A stretch of 64,000 nt of DNA. It comes from Cryptomeria japonica (Eukaryota; Streptophyta; Pinopsida; Cupressales; Cupressaceae). Under the pieces are notes generated by a model that worked only from the letters and a program-made list of their open reading frames with translations, did no database searches and was not told where the DNA came from. The position numbers and the translations under genes are program-made. Position 1 is the first letter of the stretch; the number at the start of each line of letters is the position of its first letter. The stretch spans positions 232,428,396-232,492,395 of the forward strand of contig NC_081406.1 of the NCBI RefSeq assembly GCF_030272615.1, given 5' to 3'. Of the stretch, positions 12,401 through 25,132 are shown piece after piece.

Positions 12401-15400
12401 CACCATATGGTGTCATAAGGGGTTTTATGTTGTCCTTAGGGGTCATATGGTGTCCTATGAACCCTTATGACCCCTTAGGACACCATACGACCCTTTATGA
12501 GACTATATTGGGTCGCTATGGGTCCTATGGTGTCCTAAGGGGTCATGTTATGTCCTACGACCCCTTAGGAGACCATATGACCCCTAACAACACCATATAG
12601 TGTCAGAAGGGGTCCTATGGTGTCCATAGGGGTCATATGGTGTCCTACGACCCCTTAGGACACCATATCGCCCCTTAAGACACCATATTGGGTTGTTATG
12701 GGTCATATTATGTCCTAATGGGTCATATTGTGTCATATGACCCTTTTAAGACATCATATGAGCCCTTAGGACACAATATGACCCCTTATGACACTATATT
12801 GGGTCGCTTTGGGTCCTATGGTGTCCTAAGGGGTCATATTGTGTCCTACAACCCCTTATGACACCAGATGACTCATAACGACACAATTTGGTGTCTTAAG
12901 GGGTCACACCATATGGCCCCTATAGACACCATACGACCCCTAACGATACCATATGGTGTCATAAGGGGTCGTATATTGTCCTTAGGGGTCATATTATGTC
13001 CCGTGAACCCTTATGACCCCTTAGGACACCATATGACCCCTAACGACACCATATGGTGTCATAATTGGTCCTATGGTGTCCATTGGGGTCATATGGTGTC
13101 CTACGACCCCTTAGGACACCATATGACCCCTTAAGACACCACATTGGGTCATTATGGGTTTTATTGTGTCCTAATGGGTTATATTGTTTTATATGACCCA
13201 TTTAAGACATCATATGACCCCTTAGGACACAATATGACCCCTTATGACCCCATATTGGGTCTTTTTGGCTCCTATGGTGTCCTAAGGGGTCATATTATGT
13301 CCTACGACCCCTTAGGACACCATATGACCCCTAACGACACCATATGGTGTCATAAGGGGTCCTATGGTATCCACAGTGGTCATATGGTGTCCTACAACCC
13401 CTTAGGACACCATATGACCCCTTAAGACACCGTATTTCATCATTATGGGTCATATTGTGTCCTAATGGATCATATTGTGTCATATGACTCCTTTAAGACA
13501 TATTATGACCCCTTATGACACCATATTGCGTCGCTTTGGGTCCTATGGTGTCCTAAGGAGTCATATTGTGTCCTACGACCCCTTAGGACACCATATGACC
13601 CATAACGACACAATTTGGTGTCTTAAGGGGTCATATGGTGTCCTAGGACACCATATGACCCCTATGGATACCATATGACCCCTAACGACACCATATGGTG
13701 TCATAAAGGGGTCGTATGTTGTCCTTAGGGGTCATACGCTGTCCCATGAACCTTTATGACCCCTTAGGACACCATACGACCCGTTATGAGACCATATTGG
13801 GTGGTTATGGTTCCTATGGTGTCCGAAGGGGTCATATTATGTCCTACAACCCCTTAGGACACCATATGACCCCTAACAACACAATATGATGTCATAAGGG
13901 AAATTATGGTGTCTATAGGGGTCATATGGTGTCCTATGACCCCTTAGGACACCATATGATCCCTTAAGACACCATATTGGGTTGTCATGGGTCATATTGT
14001 GTCCTAATGGGTCATATTGTGTCATATGACCCCATTAAGACATCATATGACCCCTTAGGATACCATATGACCCATAACGACACAATTTGATATCTTAAGG
14101 GGTCATATGGTGTCCTAGGACACCATATGACCCCTAACAACACCATATGGTGTCATAAGGGACCATATGTTATCCTTAGGGGGTCATATGGTGTCCCATG
14201 AACCCCTATGACCCCTTAGGACACCATACGACCCGTTATGACACCATATTGGGTCGTTATGGGTACTATGGTGTCCTAAGGGGTCATATTATGTCCTACG
14301 ACCATTTAGAACACCATATGACCCCTAATGATACCATATGGTGTCATAAGGGGTCATATGGTGTCCTACAACCCCTTAGGACACCATATGGCCCCTTAAG
14401 GCACCATATTGGGTTGCTATGGGTCATATTGTGTCCTAATGGGTCATATTGTGTCATATGACCCATTTAAGACATCATATGACCCCTTAGGACACAATAG
14501 GACCCCTTATGACACCATATTGGGTCGCTTTAGGTCCTATGGTGTCCTAAGGGGTCATATTGTGTCCTATGAGCCCTTACACTATATGACCCATAACAAC
14601 ATAGTTTGGTGTCTTAAGCGGTCATATGGTGTCCTAGGACACCATATGACCCCTATGGATCCTATATGACCCCTGATGACACCATATGGTGTCATAAGGG
14701 GTCGTATGTTGTCCTTAGGGGTCATATGGTCTCCCATGAACCCTTATGACCCCTTAGGACACTATACAACCCGTTATGACACCATATTGGGTCGTTATGG
14801 GTCCTATGATGTCCTAAGGTGTCATATTATGTCCTACGACCCCTTAGGACACCATATGACCCCTAACGACACCATATGGTGTCATAAGGGGTCCTATGGT
14901 GTCTATAGGGGTCATATGGTGTCCTACGACCCCTTTGGACACCATATGACCCCTTAAGACACCATATTGGGTTGTTATGGGTCATATTGTGTCCTAATGG
15001 GTCATATTATGTCATATGACCCCTTTAAGACATCATAGGACCCCTTAGGACACAATATGACTCGTTATGACACCATATTAGGTCACTTTGGGTCCTATGG
15101 TGTCCTAAAGGGTCATATTATGTCCTATGACCCCTTAGATCACTATATGACCCCTAATGACACCATATGGTGTCCAAAAGGGTCATATGGTGTCCTATGA
15201 CCCCTTAGGACACCAGATGACCCATTAAGACACCATATTAGGTCGTTATGGGTCATATTGTGTCCTAATGGGTAATATTGTGTCATATGACCCCTTTAAG
15301 ACATCATATGACCCCTTAGGACACAATATGACCCCTTATGACACCATATTGGGTCGCTTTGGGTCCTATGGTGTCCTAGGGGGTCATATTGTGTCCTACG

Positions 15401-15859
15401 ACCCCTTAGGACACCATATGACCCATAACGACATAATTTGGTGTCTTAAGGGGTCATATGGTGTCTTAGGACACCATATAAACCCTAACGACACCATATG
15501 GTGTCATAAGGGGTTGTATGTTGTTCTTAGGGGTCATATGGTGTCCCATGAACCCTTATGACTCCTTAGGACATGATACAATCCGTTATGACACTATATT
15601 GGGTCGTTATGGGTCCTATGGTGTCCTAAGGTGTCATATTATGTCCTACGACCCCTTAGGACACCATATGACCCCTAACAACACCATATGGTGTCATAAG
15701 GTGTCCTATGGTGTTCATAGGGGTCATATGGTGTCCTACGACCCCGTAGGACACCATATGACCCCTTAAGACACCATATTGGGTTGTTATGGGTCATATT
15801 GTGTCCTAATTGGTCATAGGACACCATATGACCCATAACGACATAATTTGGTGTCTTAA
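9425..15859. repeat. Self-complementary 20-bp satellite array, 6.4 kb
   Basis: The block is built from a roughly 20-bp motif of the type TATGGTGTCCTAAGGGGTCA and its reverse complement, alternating irregularly. It therefore contains many perfect palindromes: GACACCATATGGTGTC recurs often, and 9611-9646 is a 36-bp perfect palindrome centred on CCTAGG. A marker phrase (AATTTGGTGTCTTAAGG) recurs at about 9596, 10384, 10947, 11741, 12321, 12881, 13611, 14081, 14601, 15431 and 15841. Spacings run from 410 to 830 bp, so higher-order modules exist but have no fixed length. The open frames of up to about 100 codons inside the block (phrases such as GVLRGHIMSYDPLGHHMTP) arise from the repeat and I do not regard them as genes. 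Confidence 0.95.
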
Positions 15860-15914
15860 TCTCTCTCTATCCCCTAATCTCTCTCTCTCCCTCTCCTTCT
15901 CTCTCTCTCCCCCC

Positions 15915-15958
<44 letters not shown>

Positions 15959-16005
15959 TCCCCCTACCCATGTCTACCTTCCCCCCCTTCTCTCTCTCTC
16001 CCTAG
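15860..16005. repeat. CT microsatellite tract
   Basis: (CT)n with CCCCTAATCTCTCTC phrases, forming the right border of the satellite. It is the inverted counterpart of the GA tract at 9164-9424. Confidence 0.95.
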
Positions 16006-17640
16006 TATCATATACTAATTTATTTATAAATTAATATATTAAAATATTATATATTAATATATTAATAAACATTAGATTAATTATGTGCAAATTTAGTTAG
16101 TGAATTTACTTATTAAAATTGGATATCCGATTTGTGTTCTAAAATTTTCAAATTTCAAATTTCGGCTTGGGAATGCTTTGGGATTTGGCTTGGAAGTGAC
16201 AAACCTGGAAAGTCAACTGAAAAAACGTGTTTTTCAATATTCCTTGATTTTCCATACTTTACACTGGTGGCTAACGACTTTTTTTGCAGCCAAAATTGAT
16301 AAAATGAAAAGGGTTTTTTAAGGACGTTCTCGACTTTCCAACAATATAAGGCTTGTCTTATTTCGACTTTAATAAATAATTATTATTTATTTTCTAATTG
16401 AATTCTGACAATAGTCCTGATTGATAGACTGATTGAAAAACACTCATAACTTTCAAATGATATAACAATTTTTGAATCTGAAACATGCATCAGATCCTAT
16501 GCTTCATCTACTATAAGGAAAAATTAAAAAAAATTAAATTTCATAAGGTTTTGACCAAGTTAAGGTGGTCAGACGTAGGAGTTTCTGAATTTCTAAAAAG
16601 TTGTAGTAAAAAATTCTTAAATAATTATTTACTTTATAAAATTAAAAAAAAAAATATGTGTCACATCCGGACATGAGTCTAATACTTATATTATAAATAT
16701 TATAAAAAAATATTATGATTTGATTGTGATTAGGGTGGTCAGACATACGTCTACTTCTTATCTTTTTCCTGAAATTTTAGTACCACTACATTGAAATTTG
16801 AAATTTTCATCAAATAGGATTTTTTTTTCCCGAAAAACAACTAGTAGCTTAGAAACTACATTCAATTTTATATATATTCTCTTCTTACATATTTTAAGCT
16901 TATTCAAATTTTCATGTCAAGTTGCATAACTTTGATTTTCTGAAATTTCATTGCCACTTAAGGGCCTGTTTTGGCACACCATGATCCTGCACATTCCCGA
17001 GTTTGCACTTGCAGGAAGGCTTATAGCCTAGAGCACACTGTTAAATCACAAAAGGAGCCTCATTGACTACATAAAAATCTAGACCACAATCCGGAGAAGT
17101 GTGAACTGCTAAGATATCATCTTCTATGCCAAAATACAGTTCTAGTTTAAGCTTTGTCAATTCTAGTTTGAATCCCTAAACCCTTTACTGGAATAACCCT
17201 TAGAATTATTTCCTTACATACATAATCTCTCTGAAATATTTCACATCATATTACATTTGTATATCCATCACCATGTTTTCATTATTAAAATAATCTAATC
17301 TTAACTGACCTATATACCCTATACAACTTTTTATGCCTTATGTCGGCTTACAAAGATATATACAATATCAGATTACATGTTGGCCAGATAATATAAATGT
17401 ATAAACATTAAAACAAATTGTCGATACCGGATCCAAGATATGTTGGCCTCCAATACCAATAACCTTTACTATACCATGTCAGCCTGCATTGTCAGTGACC
17501 AAAGAAATCCTTCTACCTTGCCAGTGTTGGTGCCGATGACGTGTTTGCCAGTACACCATAGAACCAAAACATAAAGCCAAAACACAAAATCATGTTGCCA
17601 TCAATGAAAACATAGTGAAATGAACCAATAGAGTGTCAAT
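16006..17640. other. AT-rich intergenic DNA, no gene seen
   Basis: No coding potential recognised. The phrase GGTGGTCAGAC occurs at 16564 and 16734 in similar context, and a GGATATCCGATTT palindrome sits at 16121-16133. Otherwise featureless AT-rich sequence, probably old repeat. Confidence 0.5.
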
Positions 17641-19047
17641 TTCCAACACTTATCAGTACCAGTAACCTCTGATAAACTTTTGATAAAACATCACAACCAG
17701 TTTCTCAGAAATAATGCATGAAATGAAATATAAACAAGAACATCACATGAAAAAAATTCCAGACATGAAAACCATAAGTTTTTGACATGGAAACCCAAAT
17801 AGGGAAAAAAACCACGATGGGAGTTGGCACCCACAAATATTTGTGCTCTTTTGAAGTATGCCCCGTTAGGAGCTTAGCCTTGTTAGAAGCTTACAATACA
17901 CCCAGTTAAGAGAAAACCCTGTTAGGAGTCACCCGGTTAGGGGATTTTCCTTGCAACTAGATTAGGAGATTGATGATCTGTTAGGATCAACCTCATGAGA
18001 GGATTTAACACTCTTTTGAGAGCTACCTTGTTAGGGGACTTAAATGATTAAGGCCTGTTAGAACCTACCCGGTCAAGGGATTTAACCTATTGCAACTGTT
18101 AGGGAACAACATTAAGAAAATGATCTGTTCTCTTGCACTTCTCTTCTTGCTTGATCAAATCAAGTTATACACAACACTCTGCAACTCTCAGGCAAATTAC
18201 ACACTTCACTTGGATGACTTAACACATTCTCTAAGACCACCGACTCAATAAACATCAATTGTGTCTACATAAATAGCCATCTCAACTAGGTCTATTACAC
18301 AACCTAATTACATGAAGAATTTACAATAAGATCACAAAATATCATCGTAGATCGCTATCTAGATCATAACAATAAATTACAATGCAATATCAATCGTTGA
18401 TTGATCATAACTCATCACGGAAATCTGATCTGCATCCTCAAAACACTCTCCAAAGCATTTCGTTGGTTTCCAAGAAAATATTCCTTGAATCGCGCTAAAA
18501 CAACTTATAAATCTTTCACACAGGTTGTGTCATGTTACCAAATTTAAGTAGACTTGCTGTCAATCACCGTCATAACATAAATCATTACCATTTTGAAGAT
18601 TTCATCACCGGTCCTTAAACCCTACTAAAACCCTAGCAAAACTTCATTAGAAATTGAAACACGCCTTCCAGTAATCATCGCAAGTTCCGGTTCCGGTCAC
18701 ATACATCTTTCCATCATACAAGTTCACTATCCAAACCACAAATCACCAATCATTTCCAATCGACCGATCCAATCAAAACAATTCTGCTTTATCAGTTAAA
18801 GTCCTAATTCATAGACTTTAGATCACTGTCGGTAAACCCTGTCATTTGGTAAACCAAATCACTTAGATGATAAAACAAAACATCAGGAACATCAGTTGCT
18901 AGCAATGACAACACAAATAACTAACCATGTCATCTATTCATAGAATCTCAATCTCTTCATCACAAATAGACTTCTATCCTTTACCAGTGCAGTCATCCAA
19001 CTTCAACTGCACGACCTAATCTGCATCAGTTATGCCAAATGCCAACA
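17641..19047 (-). repeat. Decayed LTR-like fragment, reverse orientation
   Basis: Read on the minus strand, this starts TGTTGGCATTTGGCATAACT at 19047. It carries the same kind of phrases as the LTR of the Copia element next door: repeated AAATCCCTTGACCGGGT, CTCCTAAC.GGGT and CCCTATTTGGGTTTCCAT motifs (about 18080-17760). It is therefore a relative of the 19429-20961 LTR inserted in the opposite direction. The far end is not certain; a second TGTTGG on the minus strand near 17650 may be a border. I see no internal coding region. Confidence 0.5.
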
Positions 19048-19428
19048 TACATTTGGTATTACGCCTGCTAACATAAATTATTTGAGAATTAAAACACCTA
19101 CTCAACAAATGCATTTTCATATTGGTTGATGACATGGCATCCCATGAGACCATGTTGCCTGTGAGGAACAATAATCATGCTCTTTTATTTTCTTTGAAGT
19201 TTTGAAGCCATAGAAAATGCATTTCATGCACATACTTTAGTCATAGATTTTATGAGATGACCTCAATTTGAGGTATTTTGAACAACTCAAATGCTATTTT
19301 AATGCTTCCCCATTTTCCATTCATACTTACTATGGCATTGCGGCTACAACACTAAGCAGAGTTCTTCAATGCCATAAAATCAATGCCCAAATTTATTTCA
19401 ATACTCCCTTATCAACACTGACAAGGAT
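19048..19428 (-). pseudogene. PPR protein pseudogene, downstream fragment
   Basis: Minus-strand pieces resemble plant organelle-targeted pentatricopeptide repeat proteins, which bind RNA in chloroplasts and mitochondria. KWGSIKIAFELF followed by KIPQIEVIS matches the usual KCGSI..A..LF and KMP.RDVISW phrases, and further on GNMVSWDAM matches the N.VSWNAM phrase. Several stops and frame changes interrupt it. Its other half lies at 27101-27420, beyond the Copia insertion. On its left it is cut by the reverse LTR-like fragment. The PPR assignment rests on motif resemblance by eye. Confidence 0.5.
19424..19428. repeat. Target-site duplication AGGAT (left)
   Basis: AGGAT directly precedes the 5' LTR (TGTTGG) and recurs at 27096-27100 directly after the 3' LTR (...GCACA). 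Five base pairs is usual for LTR elements. Confidence 0.85.
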
Positions 19429-20961
19429 TGTTGGCATTATTGATATTGACAAAACCGGTCAATCTAGTGAACCGATATATTAGCTGAGATTTGTCATTGA
19501 TGACTAACACTGACCGGTGGAGTGGTGTATCTCAATAGAAAAGGTGATGGCTTGCAAACAACATGGAAGAAACATTAGAGATAGATGATCAAGGTTCAAT
19601 TAGTTCAAGGGAAGACAAAATAAGCCAACCGATCTGTCATTCAAGAAGATCGGTGTTAAGGTCAAATCTTCAAGTTGGCTATTCTGATGATGATGTAGTC
19701 ATAGAAGTTGACTTAGGCAAGAAGGCTTAAGGTCCTATGCAAACCAAAACCTCATTAGCAAATAGAAAAAGGGGCTTGATGGAAGTACTGCAAACATGTA
19801 GCAAAGGATGAACCGGTAGTGAAGAGTGCAGTGGTATACTGGTAGGCCGGTGAAGAAGAAGGAAGATAGGTGGTCACCTTAAATCTAGGAGGTGATCGGT
19901 TACAAAGTTGCGATGGAAAGAGGTGAGTTGATTAGTTTGTGATAATGCCAAACTAAAGGTTAGTGAAGTCAACTTTAGTCATCATGCAGTTAAGCCATGA
20001 TTTCTTGCTGATTTTATGGTTCACATTTAAAAGACTGAACTTGACCCAGAAGTTACTATTTTTTGGGGATGCATTGGCATATTTGGATGAATAGTTGGTG
20101 GAATTGTTGCAAGGTATGCAAAGAAAGAGTGGGAAGATTTAAATTTGAAATCTACCGAGATTCATGATTGCATTGATTAAGGAAACACCTGAAGGTGACG
20201 ACAAAGGGAGTATAAAGTGTTTTGAGTTCATTCAAAACATTTTTGATCAAAAAATTTGCAAAGTGCAAATCTTGTGAGAGGCGATCCAAAGTGCAGAGTG
20301 AAGATTGAGGAAGTGCTAAGTAATTTAGTAGAGCAGAGTGTGTATGAAGTAAACCAGCAAAGTGCAAAGTCAAGGGTATGATTAGAGAACTGGTGTAGTG
20401 CAGAGAAGACACAACCGGTGTAGATAGAGTATGAGATTCATTGTGATCTGATCAAGCTATCAGTAGCTATTCCAGTAGATCAACTTCCTGTTGCTTTCTA
20501 ACCATTGCAACTCAAAATCCCTTAATTGGTTGGACTCTAATAAGTTCTATTGTTTAAATCCCTTAATCGGGTGTCATCTTGATTGATGATTTAAGTCCTT
20601 TAATTAGGCTACCTTTAATAGGGTAAAGGCTTTAAAAGGCCTAGATTCAAATCCCTTAACCGGGTGGCACTTAACGGTGTCTCTGTAAATCTCCTAATAG
20701 GGATGGCTCCTTACAGGGTGTGCTCTAGAAGTGTACTAATTTTGTGAGCATCAACTCACACCATGGTTTTCTCCCATTTGGGTTTCCATAAGTTAATTCT
20801 TGGTGTTATTGTGTATCTTTTCATGCATGCATATTCTGCTGTAATAACTGTTTGTGTTGATAAATGTTAAGTTAATGCAGAATTGAGTAAAAGGGTTTTA
20901 ATTCTGTAAAACTGACAGGTGATTGATCCCTCCCCTTCGCAATCACCGGCGGGGACCCACA
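19429..20961 (+). repeat. 5' LTR of Copia element
   Basis: 1533 bp, starting TGTTGGCATT and ending GGGGACCCACA. Its 3' half has regularly spaced CCCTTAAT.GGGT-type phrases (20517-20730). Compared with the 3' LTR, most differences are transitions, many at CG or CNG sites (for example ACCGGT against ACTAGT). Confidence 0.92.
20152..20412 (-). other. Antisense 86-codon open frame in 5' LTR
   Basis: A minus-strand open frame starting MSSLHYTSSL and ending NQCNHESR. The same frame is open over its full length in the 3' LTR (26286-26546), despite marked LTR divergence. No family recognised. It may be chance in low-stop antisense sequence. Confidence 0.3.
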
Positions 20962-20980
20962 ATTGGTATTAGAGCTATGG
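20962..20980 (+). promoter_or_regulatory. Primer-binding site of Copia element
   Basis: ATTGGTATTAGAGC directly follows the 5' LTR. It resembles TGGTATCAGAGC, the complement of the initiator methionine tRNA 3' end used by most plant Copia elements, with one C to T change. Confidence 0.8.
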
Positions 20981-21021
20981 TCCTTAGTTTCAGAAGAGCT
21001 TGACAACTTAAGGAAATATCC

Positions 21022-21880
21022 ATGATGATGCGAAGGGAGGGCCCTAAGTTCTATAAAGAGAATTACACTTTATGGTGTGGTAGAATGAAGCTCTATCTAA
21101 GAACCATAGGAGATCAATACTGGAATCATGTAGGCATAGAGTACAATGAACCTATAAGGGTTCTCACTATAGATCAGATCAAAGAAAGCCAAGACAACAT
21201 TGCAACTATGTATGTGATTGCTAGCACTCTATTTGATAATGAGTATGCTGAGGTTCAAGATCTGAAAATAGCCTATGAGATGTGGAATAAGCTAAAGACT
21301 ATTTATGGAGGAGATCCTCATGTACAAAAGGCTAAGGTGGATAGCTTAAGAGGGAAATTTGATGAGATGAAGATGCAAGAAGGAGAAAATATAGAACAGT
21401 ACAACAAAAGAATAAAGGATGTGGAAAATTCCATCAGAAGTGCTGGAGGAAAGCTTGAAGAAGATGATGTGGTCAGGAAAATCTTGAGAACCTTGCTACC
21501 ACAATATTCCATAAGGGTTTTTGCAATCCAGGAACTTAGATCTTTGGGAATAGTGAGTGTTTCACTTGACTCACCGATCGGTAAGTTAACTGCCTTTGAA
21601 CTAAGCAACTATGATAATAGTATGCCATAGATTGATGCTGCCTTCAAAGCTTCCATGATCTCTGCATCAACAAGGAGAAGAAAAGAAACCAAAAACAGTT
21701 CTACTACAAGAACTGGTCATTCTCATGAACATGACAACCTGTTATCTGAAGAACAAGAACAAGATGAGATAGAATCTCTATTAGCAAGAAGGTTGCCAAG
21801 AGGAAAAGGAAAGTATAAAGGTAAGCTCCCCTTGAAGTGTTTCTCTTACAATAGAATAGGTCATATTGCATCCAGATGTC
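21022..21880 (+). pseudogene. gag: Copia gag (capsid and zinc knuckle)
   Basis: Starts at an ATG at 21022 shortly after the primer site. The N-terminal part (YTLWCGRMKLYL, YEMWNKLKTIYGG, MQEGENIEQYNKRIKDVENS) is the plant Copia gag domain that forms virus-like particles. A TAG at 21628 interrupts it, but the same frame continues to a zinc knuckle at 21838-21880. That knuckle should read C-X2-C-X4-H-X4-C; here it is CFSYNRIGHIASRC, so the second Cys is Tyr (TAC), consistent with a G to A change. RNA binding would be lost. Confidence 0.85.
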
Positions 21881-22254
21881 CTGACAATGATAGGAAGGAT
21901 AACTTTAGAAACTACAAAGACAAGAGCAAGAAGGAGTTCTATCTTAAAGAAGAAGGAGTTACCAATGAAGAATCAAAAGGATCTAATGGAGATGGAATTA
22001 CATTTGTAGTGGTAAAGGAAGATAACACCAAGGAAAGTGATATGGCACTGATCTCTAGTTCAGACCGGTGTGGAGATTGGGTAATTGATAGTGGTTGCAC
22101 TCACCACATGACCGGTGACAAAAATAAATTCCTTAGCATGGAAGACTGTGATGGAGGATTGGTAAGATTTGGCAACAATGCTCCTTGTGTAGTAAAAGGT
22201 AAGGGATCTATAGCCCTAAATGATAAAACCAATTGTGATGATGTTTACTAGGTA
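21881..22254 (+). pseudogene. Copia protease
   Basis: Continues in the gag frame. The active-site motif WVIDSGCTHHMTGD has its DSG at 22087-22095, as in plant Copia aspartic proteases that cut the polyprotein. A TAG at 22249 ends the open stretch; the frame continues into the integrase N-terminus. Confidence 0.8.
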
Positions 22255-23310
22255 GAAGGGCTAAAGTATAGTTTGTTGGGTGTTGCACAACTTAACAATA
22301 AGGGCTACCGGTTAGAATTCAATGAAGGAATATGCAAAATAAATGATAAATTAGGAAGTCTGATTACTACTGGTAAACAAACTAGAGGTAATATGTTTTA
22401 CCTAGACACCACTGTAGGTAGTTGTCTAATGGAAAAGGTAGAAGACAGTTGGCTTTGGCACAAAAGACTGTTTCATGTTAATTTTGATAGCATAGCAAAA
22501 GTCAGTAAAATGAAGTTTGTTAGAGGTATGCCTGATATTATGAAACTTGAAAATGCTATGTGTAAAGAATGCCAACTAGGAAAGTTGACTGGATCTAGTT
22601 TCCACAACAAATATTATTCATGTGAGAATGTGCTGGACTTAGTTCATACAAACTTGTGTGGTTCTATGAGGACCAAGAGTTTCTATGGGGACTGATATTT
22701 CATGTTGATTGTAGATTACTTCTCAAGAATGATGTGGGTTGTATTCTTGAAAGAGAAGTCTGAATCCTTTCACATGTTCAAAGTCTTCAAGGATCGAGTG
22801 GAGAGACGAACCGGTAAGACCGAAATGTCTGATATCAGATAGAGGAGGAGAGTTCACCTTTCAAGAGTTCATAAATTAATGTGAAGAATAGGGGATTATG
22901 AGACAAATGTCTGCACCAAGAACAACTCAGCAGAATGGGGTTGCTGAAAGAAGGAACAAAACTCTGATTGATTGTGCGAGGACTCTGATGATACAGAAGG
23001 ATATTCGACATATCTTCTAAAGAGAAGCAATAAGCATTGTTGTGTATACCTTGAACCAGATACAGGTGAAGAAAGGAACAAATAAAACTCCCTATGAATT
23101 ATGGTGTGGATACTCACCCAATGTGAGCTATTTCAAAGTATTTGGAAGCAGGTGCTATATCAAGAGGGATGAGTACTCTGGAAAGTTCGATCCCAAGAGT
23201 GATGAAGGAACCTTCTTAGGCTACTCCACAAAGAGTAAAGCATATTGGTGTTTGAACAAAAGGACCAATAAGATTGTGGAGAGTGCTGATGTCAGAGTGG
23301 ATGAGTACTC
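22255..23310 (+). pseudogene. Copia integrase
   Basis: The pre-integrase zinc domain (WLWHKRLFHVNFDSI...CKECQLGK) spans about 22450-22610. The catalytic core follows: first Asp in VDYFSR (22714), second Asp in SDRGGEFTF (22838) and Glu in NGVAERRN (22946). A TGA at 22693 and a frame change between the first and second Asp break it. The C-terminal part (KTPYELWCGYSPNVSYFKVF, GTFLGYS) is readable to a TAG near 23312. It would insert the cDNA into the genome. Confidence 0.85.
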
Positions 23311-24443
23311 TTAGAAAAATGAACAGGATAGTAAGAGTGAACCAGAGGATTATCAAGGATTTGAGTACACTGTACCGGTCGAACCTGCTAAAGAGAATCC
23401 TGTTGTAGTGGAAAATGAGGAAGCATGTGAAGTAGAACCTACACAACTAGTAGAAGAAGCTCCAAGAAACAAACTGATACTAGCAAGGTATGTTAGAAAC
23501 AATCACTCTACTGACAATATCATTGGTGACAAAGATGTAGGAGTATTGACTAGAAGAAGAGCAATAGAGAGTACTTGTCTGCTCTCCAAAATTGAGCCCA
23601 AAACAACAAAGGAGGCTCTAAAAGATAAAGACTAGATCAAATCCATGGAGGAAGAACTAGAGAAGATTGAGAAAAATGAAACGTGGACTCTTGTGCCCAG
23701 ACTGGAGAATAAAAATGTGATCAACACCAAATGGGTGTTTAGAAACAAAATGGATGAAATCGGTCAAGTAGTAAGAAACAAAGAAAGGTTAGTTTGCAAA
23801 GGGTATGCACAGGAAGAAGGTTTGGATTATGGAGAGACCTTTGCACCGGTGGCTAGATTAGAAGGGGTCAGAATTCTACTTGCTTATGCTACTTACAAGA
23901 ACTTCAAAGTTTACTAAATGGATGTCAAATCGACATTTATTGAATGGTATTCTAGAAGAAGTCTACATAGAGCAACCAGAAGGGTTTGCTTCAGAAGATG
24001 GAAAAGATATGGTGTGTAAACTAAAGAAGGCTCTGTATGGACTAAAGTAAGCACCAAGAGCCTAGTATGAGAGGCTGCACTCATACCTACTAAGTATAGG
24101 ATTCATAAGAACCAATGACAATAGTAACTTGTACTTGAAAATTGGAGAAGATGGAAAAAATCTGATTGTATAAATTTTTGTAGATGACATTATCTTTGGA
24201 GGAGATGATGAAATGAGCAAAGGTTTTGTAGAAGAGATGAAGAAGGAATTTGAAATGTCCATGATTGATGAAATAAAATTCTACATCGACTTGCAAGTAT
24301 CTCATCTAAAGAATGGTATTTTCAGTAGCCAAACCAAATACATAAGGGAAATATTGAAGACCTTTGGAATGGAAGATTGCAAACCTGTTGGAACTCCAAT
24401 GGTTACAGGTTGCAAGCTCTCCAAAGATGATAAGGCTAATTAA
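23311..24443 (+). pseudogene. Copia reverse transcriptase
   Basis: A linker with acidic segments leads to NETWTLVPR and NTKWVFRNK (23680-23750). Then come YAQEEGLDYGETFAPVAR, MDVKSTF (23920) and, after a frame change near 23935, EEVYIEQPEGF, KKALYGLK and IFVDDIIF. The last carries the catalytic DD pair at 24183-24188. Stops replace expected residues in several places (for example after ALYGLK). This is the usual Copia polymerase that copies RNA to DNA. Confidence 0.88.
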
Positions 24444-25132
24444 GTAAATGAGACACTATACTGATCCATGATCTGTAAGTTGTAGTATGTAGTACATAGT
24501 AGACCAAATATAGCTCAAGCAGTTGGCTTGGTTGCTAGATTTGCTGCAAATCCAAAGGAGACACATATGGTAGCAATCAAGAGGATATTTAGATATCTTA
24601 AGGGGACTAATGAGTATGGTCTTTGGTATCCACATAAGGGAGACTTCTTGACTTAAGTGTCTTCACCGATGCAGATTGGGTAGGGAATATTGATGACAGA
24701 AAGAGCACAAGTGGAGGTGCATTCTTTCTTGGTGACAAGTTAGTGTCATGAACAAGCAAGAAACACAATTGTATATCTCAGTCCACAACAAAGGAAAAAT
24801 ATGTACCTGTAGCTATCAATTGCACACAAGTGGTCTGGATTAAACAAATTATGGAAGGAATACAGGGAATAGTATCTGAACCGGTGGTGATTCACTGTGA
24901 CAACACCAGTGCTATCAACATATCCAAGAATCCGGTGATGCATTCCAAGACAAAGCATATAGCTATCAAATACCACTACCTCAGGGAACAGGTTCAAGAC
25001 AAAGAAGTAAGATTGGAGTATATACCAACAAAAGAACAAGTGGCTGATATCTTTACCAAGCCACTACCGAAGGACACCTTTGAATATCTCAGAGGTAAGC
25101 TAGGGGTGATACCCCTACTTGCATTAAAGTAA
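24444..25132 (+). pseudogene. Copia RNase H and polyprotein end
   Basis: After a frame change, VFTDADWVGNIDDRKST begins near 24659, followed by AINCTQVVWIKQIM, VIHCDNTSAINISKNPV, RTKHI-like KTKHIAIKYHYLREQV and VADIFTKPLPKDTFEYLR. The last is the normal C-terminal end of plant Copia polyproteins. A TGA breaks it near 24750. The terminal TAA is at 25130. Confidence 0.88.

Noticed and set aside
9292-15769. Many open frames of 65-103 codons with phrases such as GHHMTPNDTIWCHKGSYG
   Set aside because: They come from a 20-bp satellite motif that lacks stops in some registers; they lie on both strands, change frame constantly and have no start context or domain.
9425-15859. CRISPR-like array
   Set aside because: Repeats are contiguous, self-complementary and lack unique spacers; the context is a plant nuclear genome.
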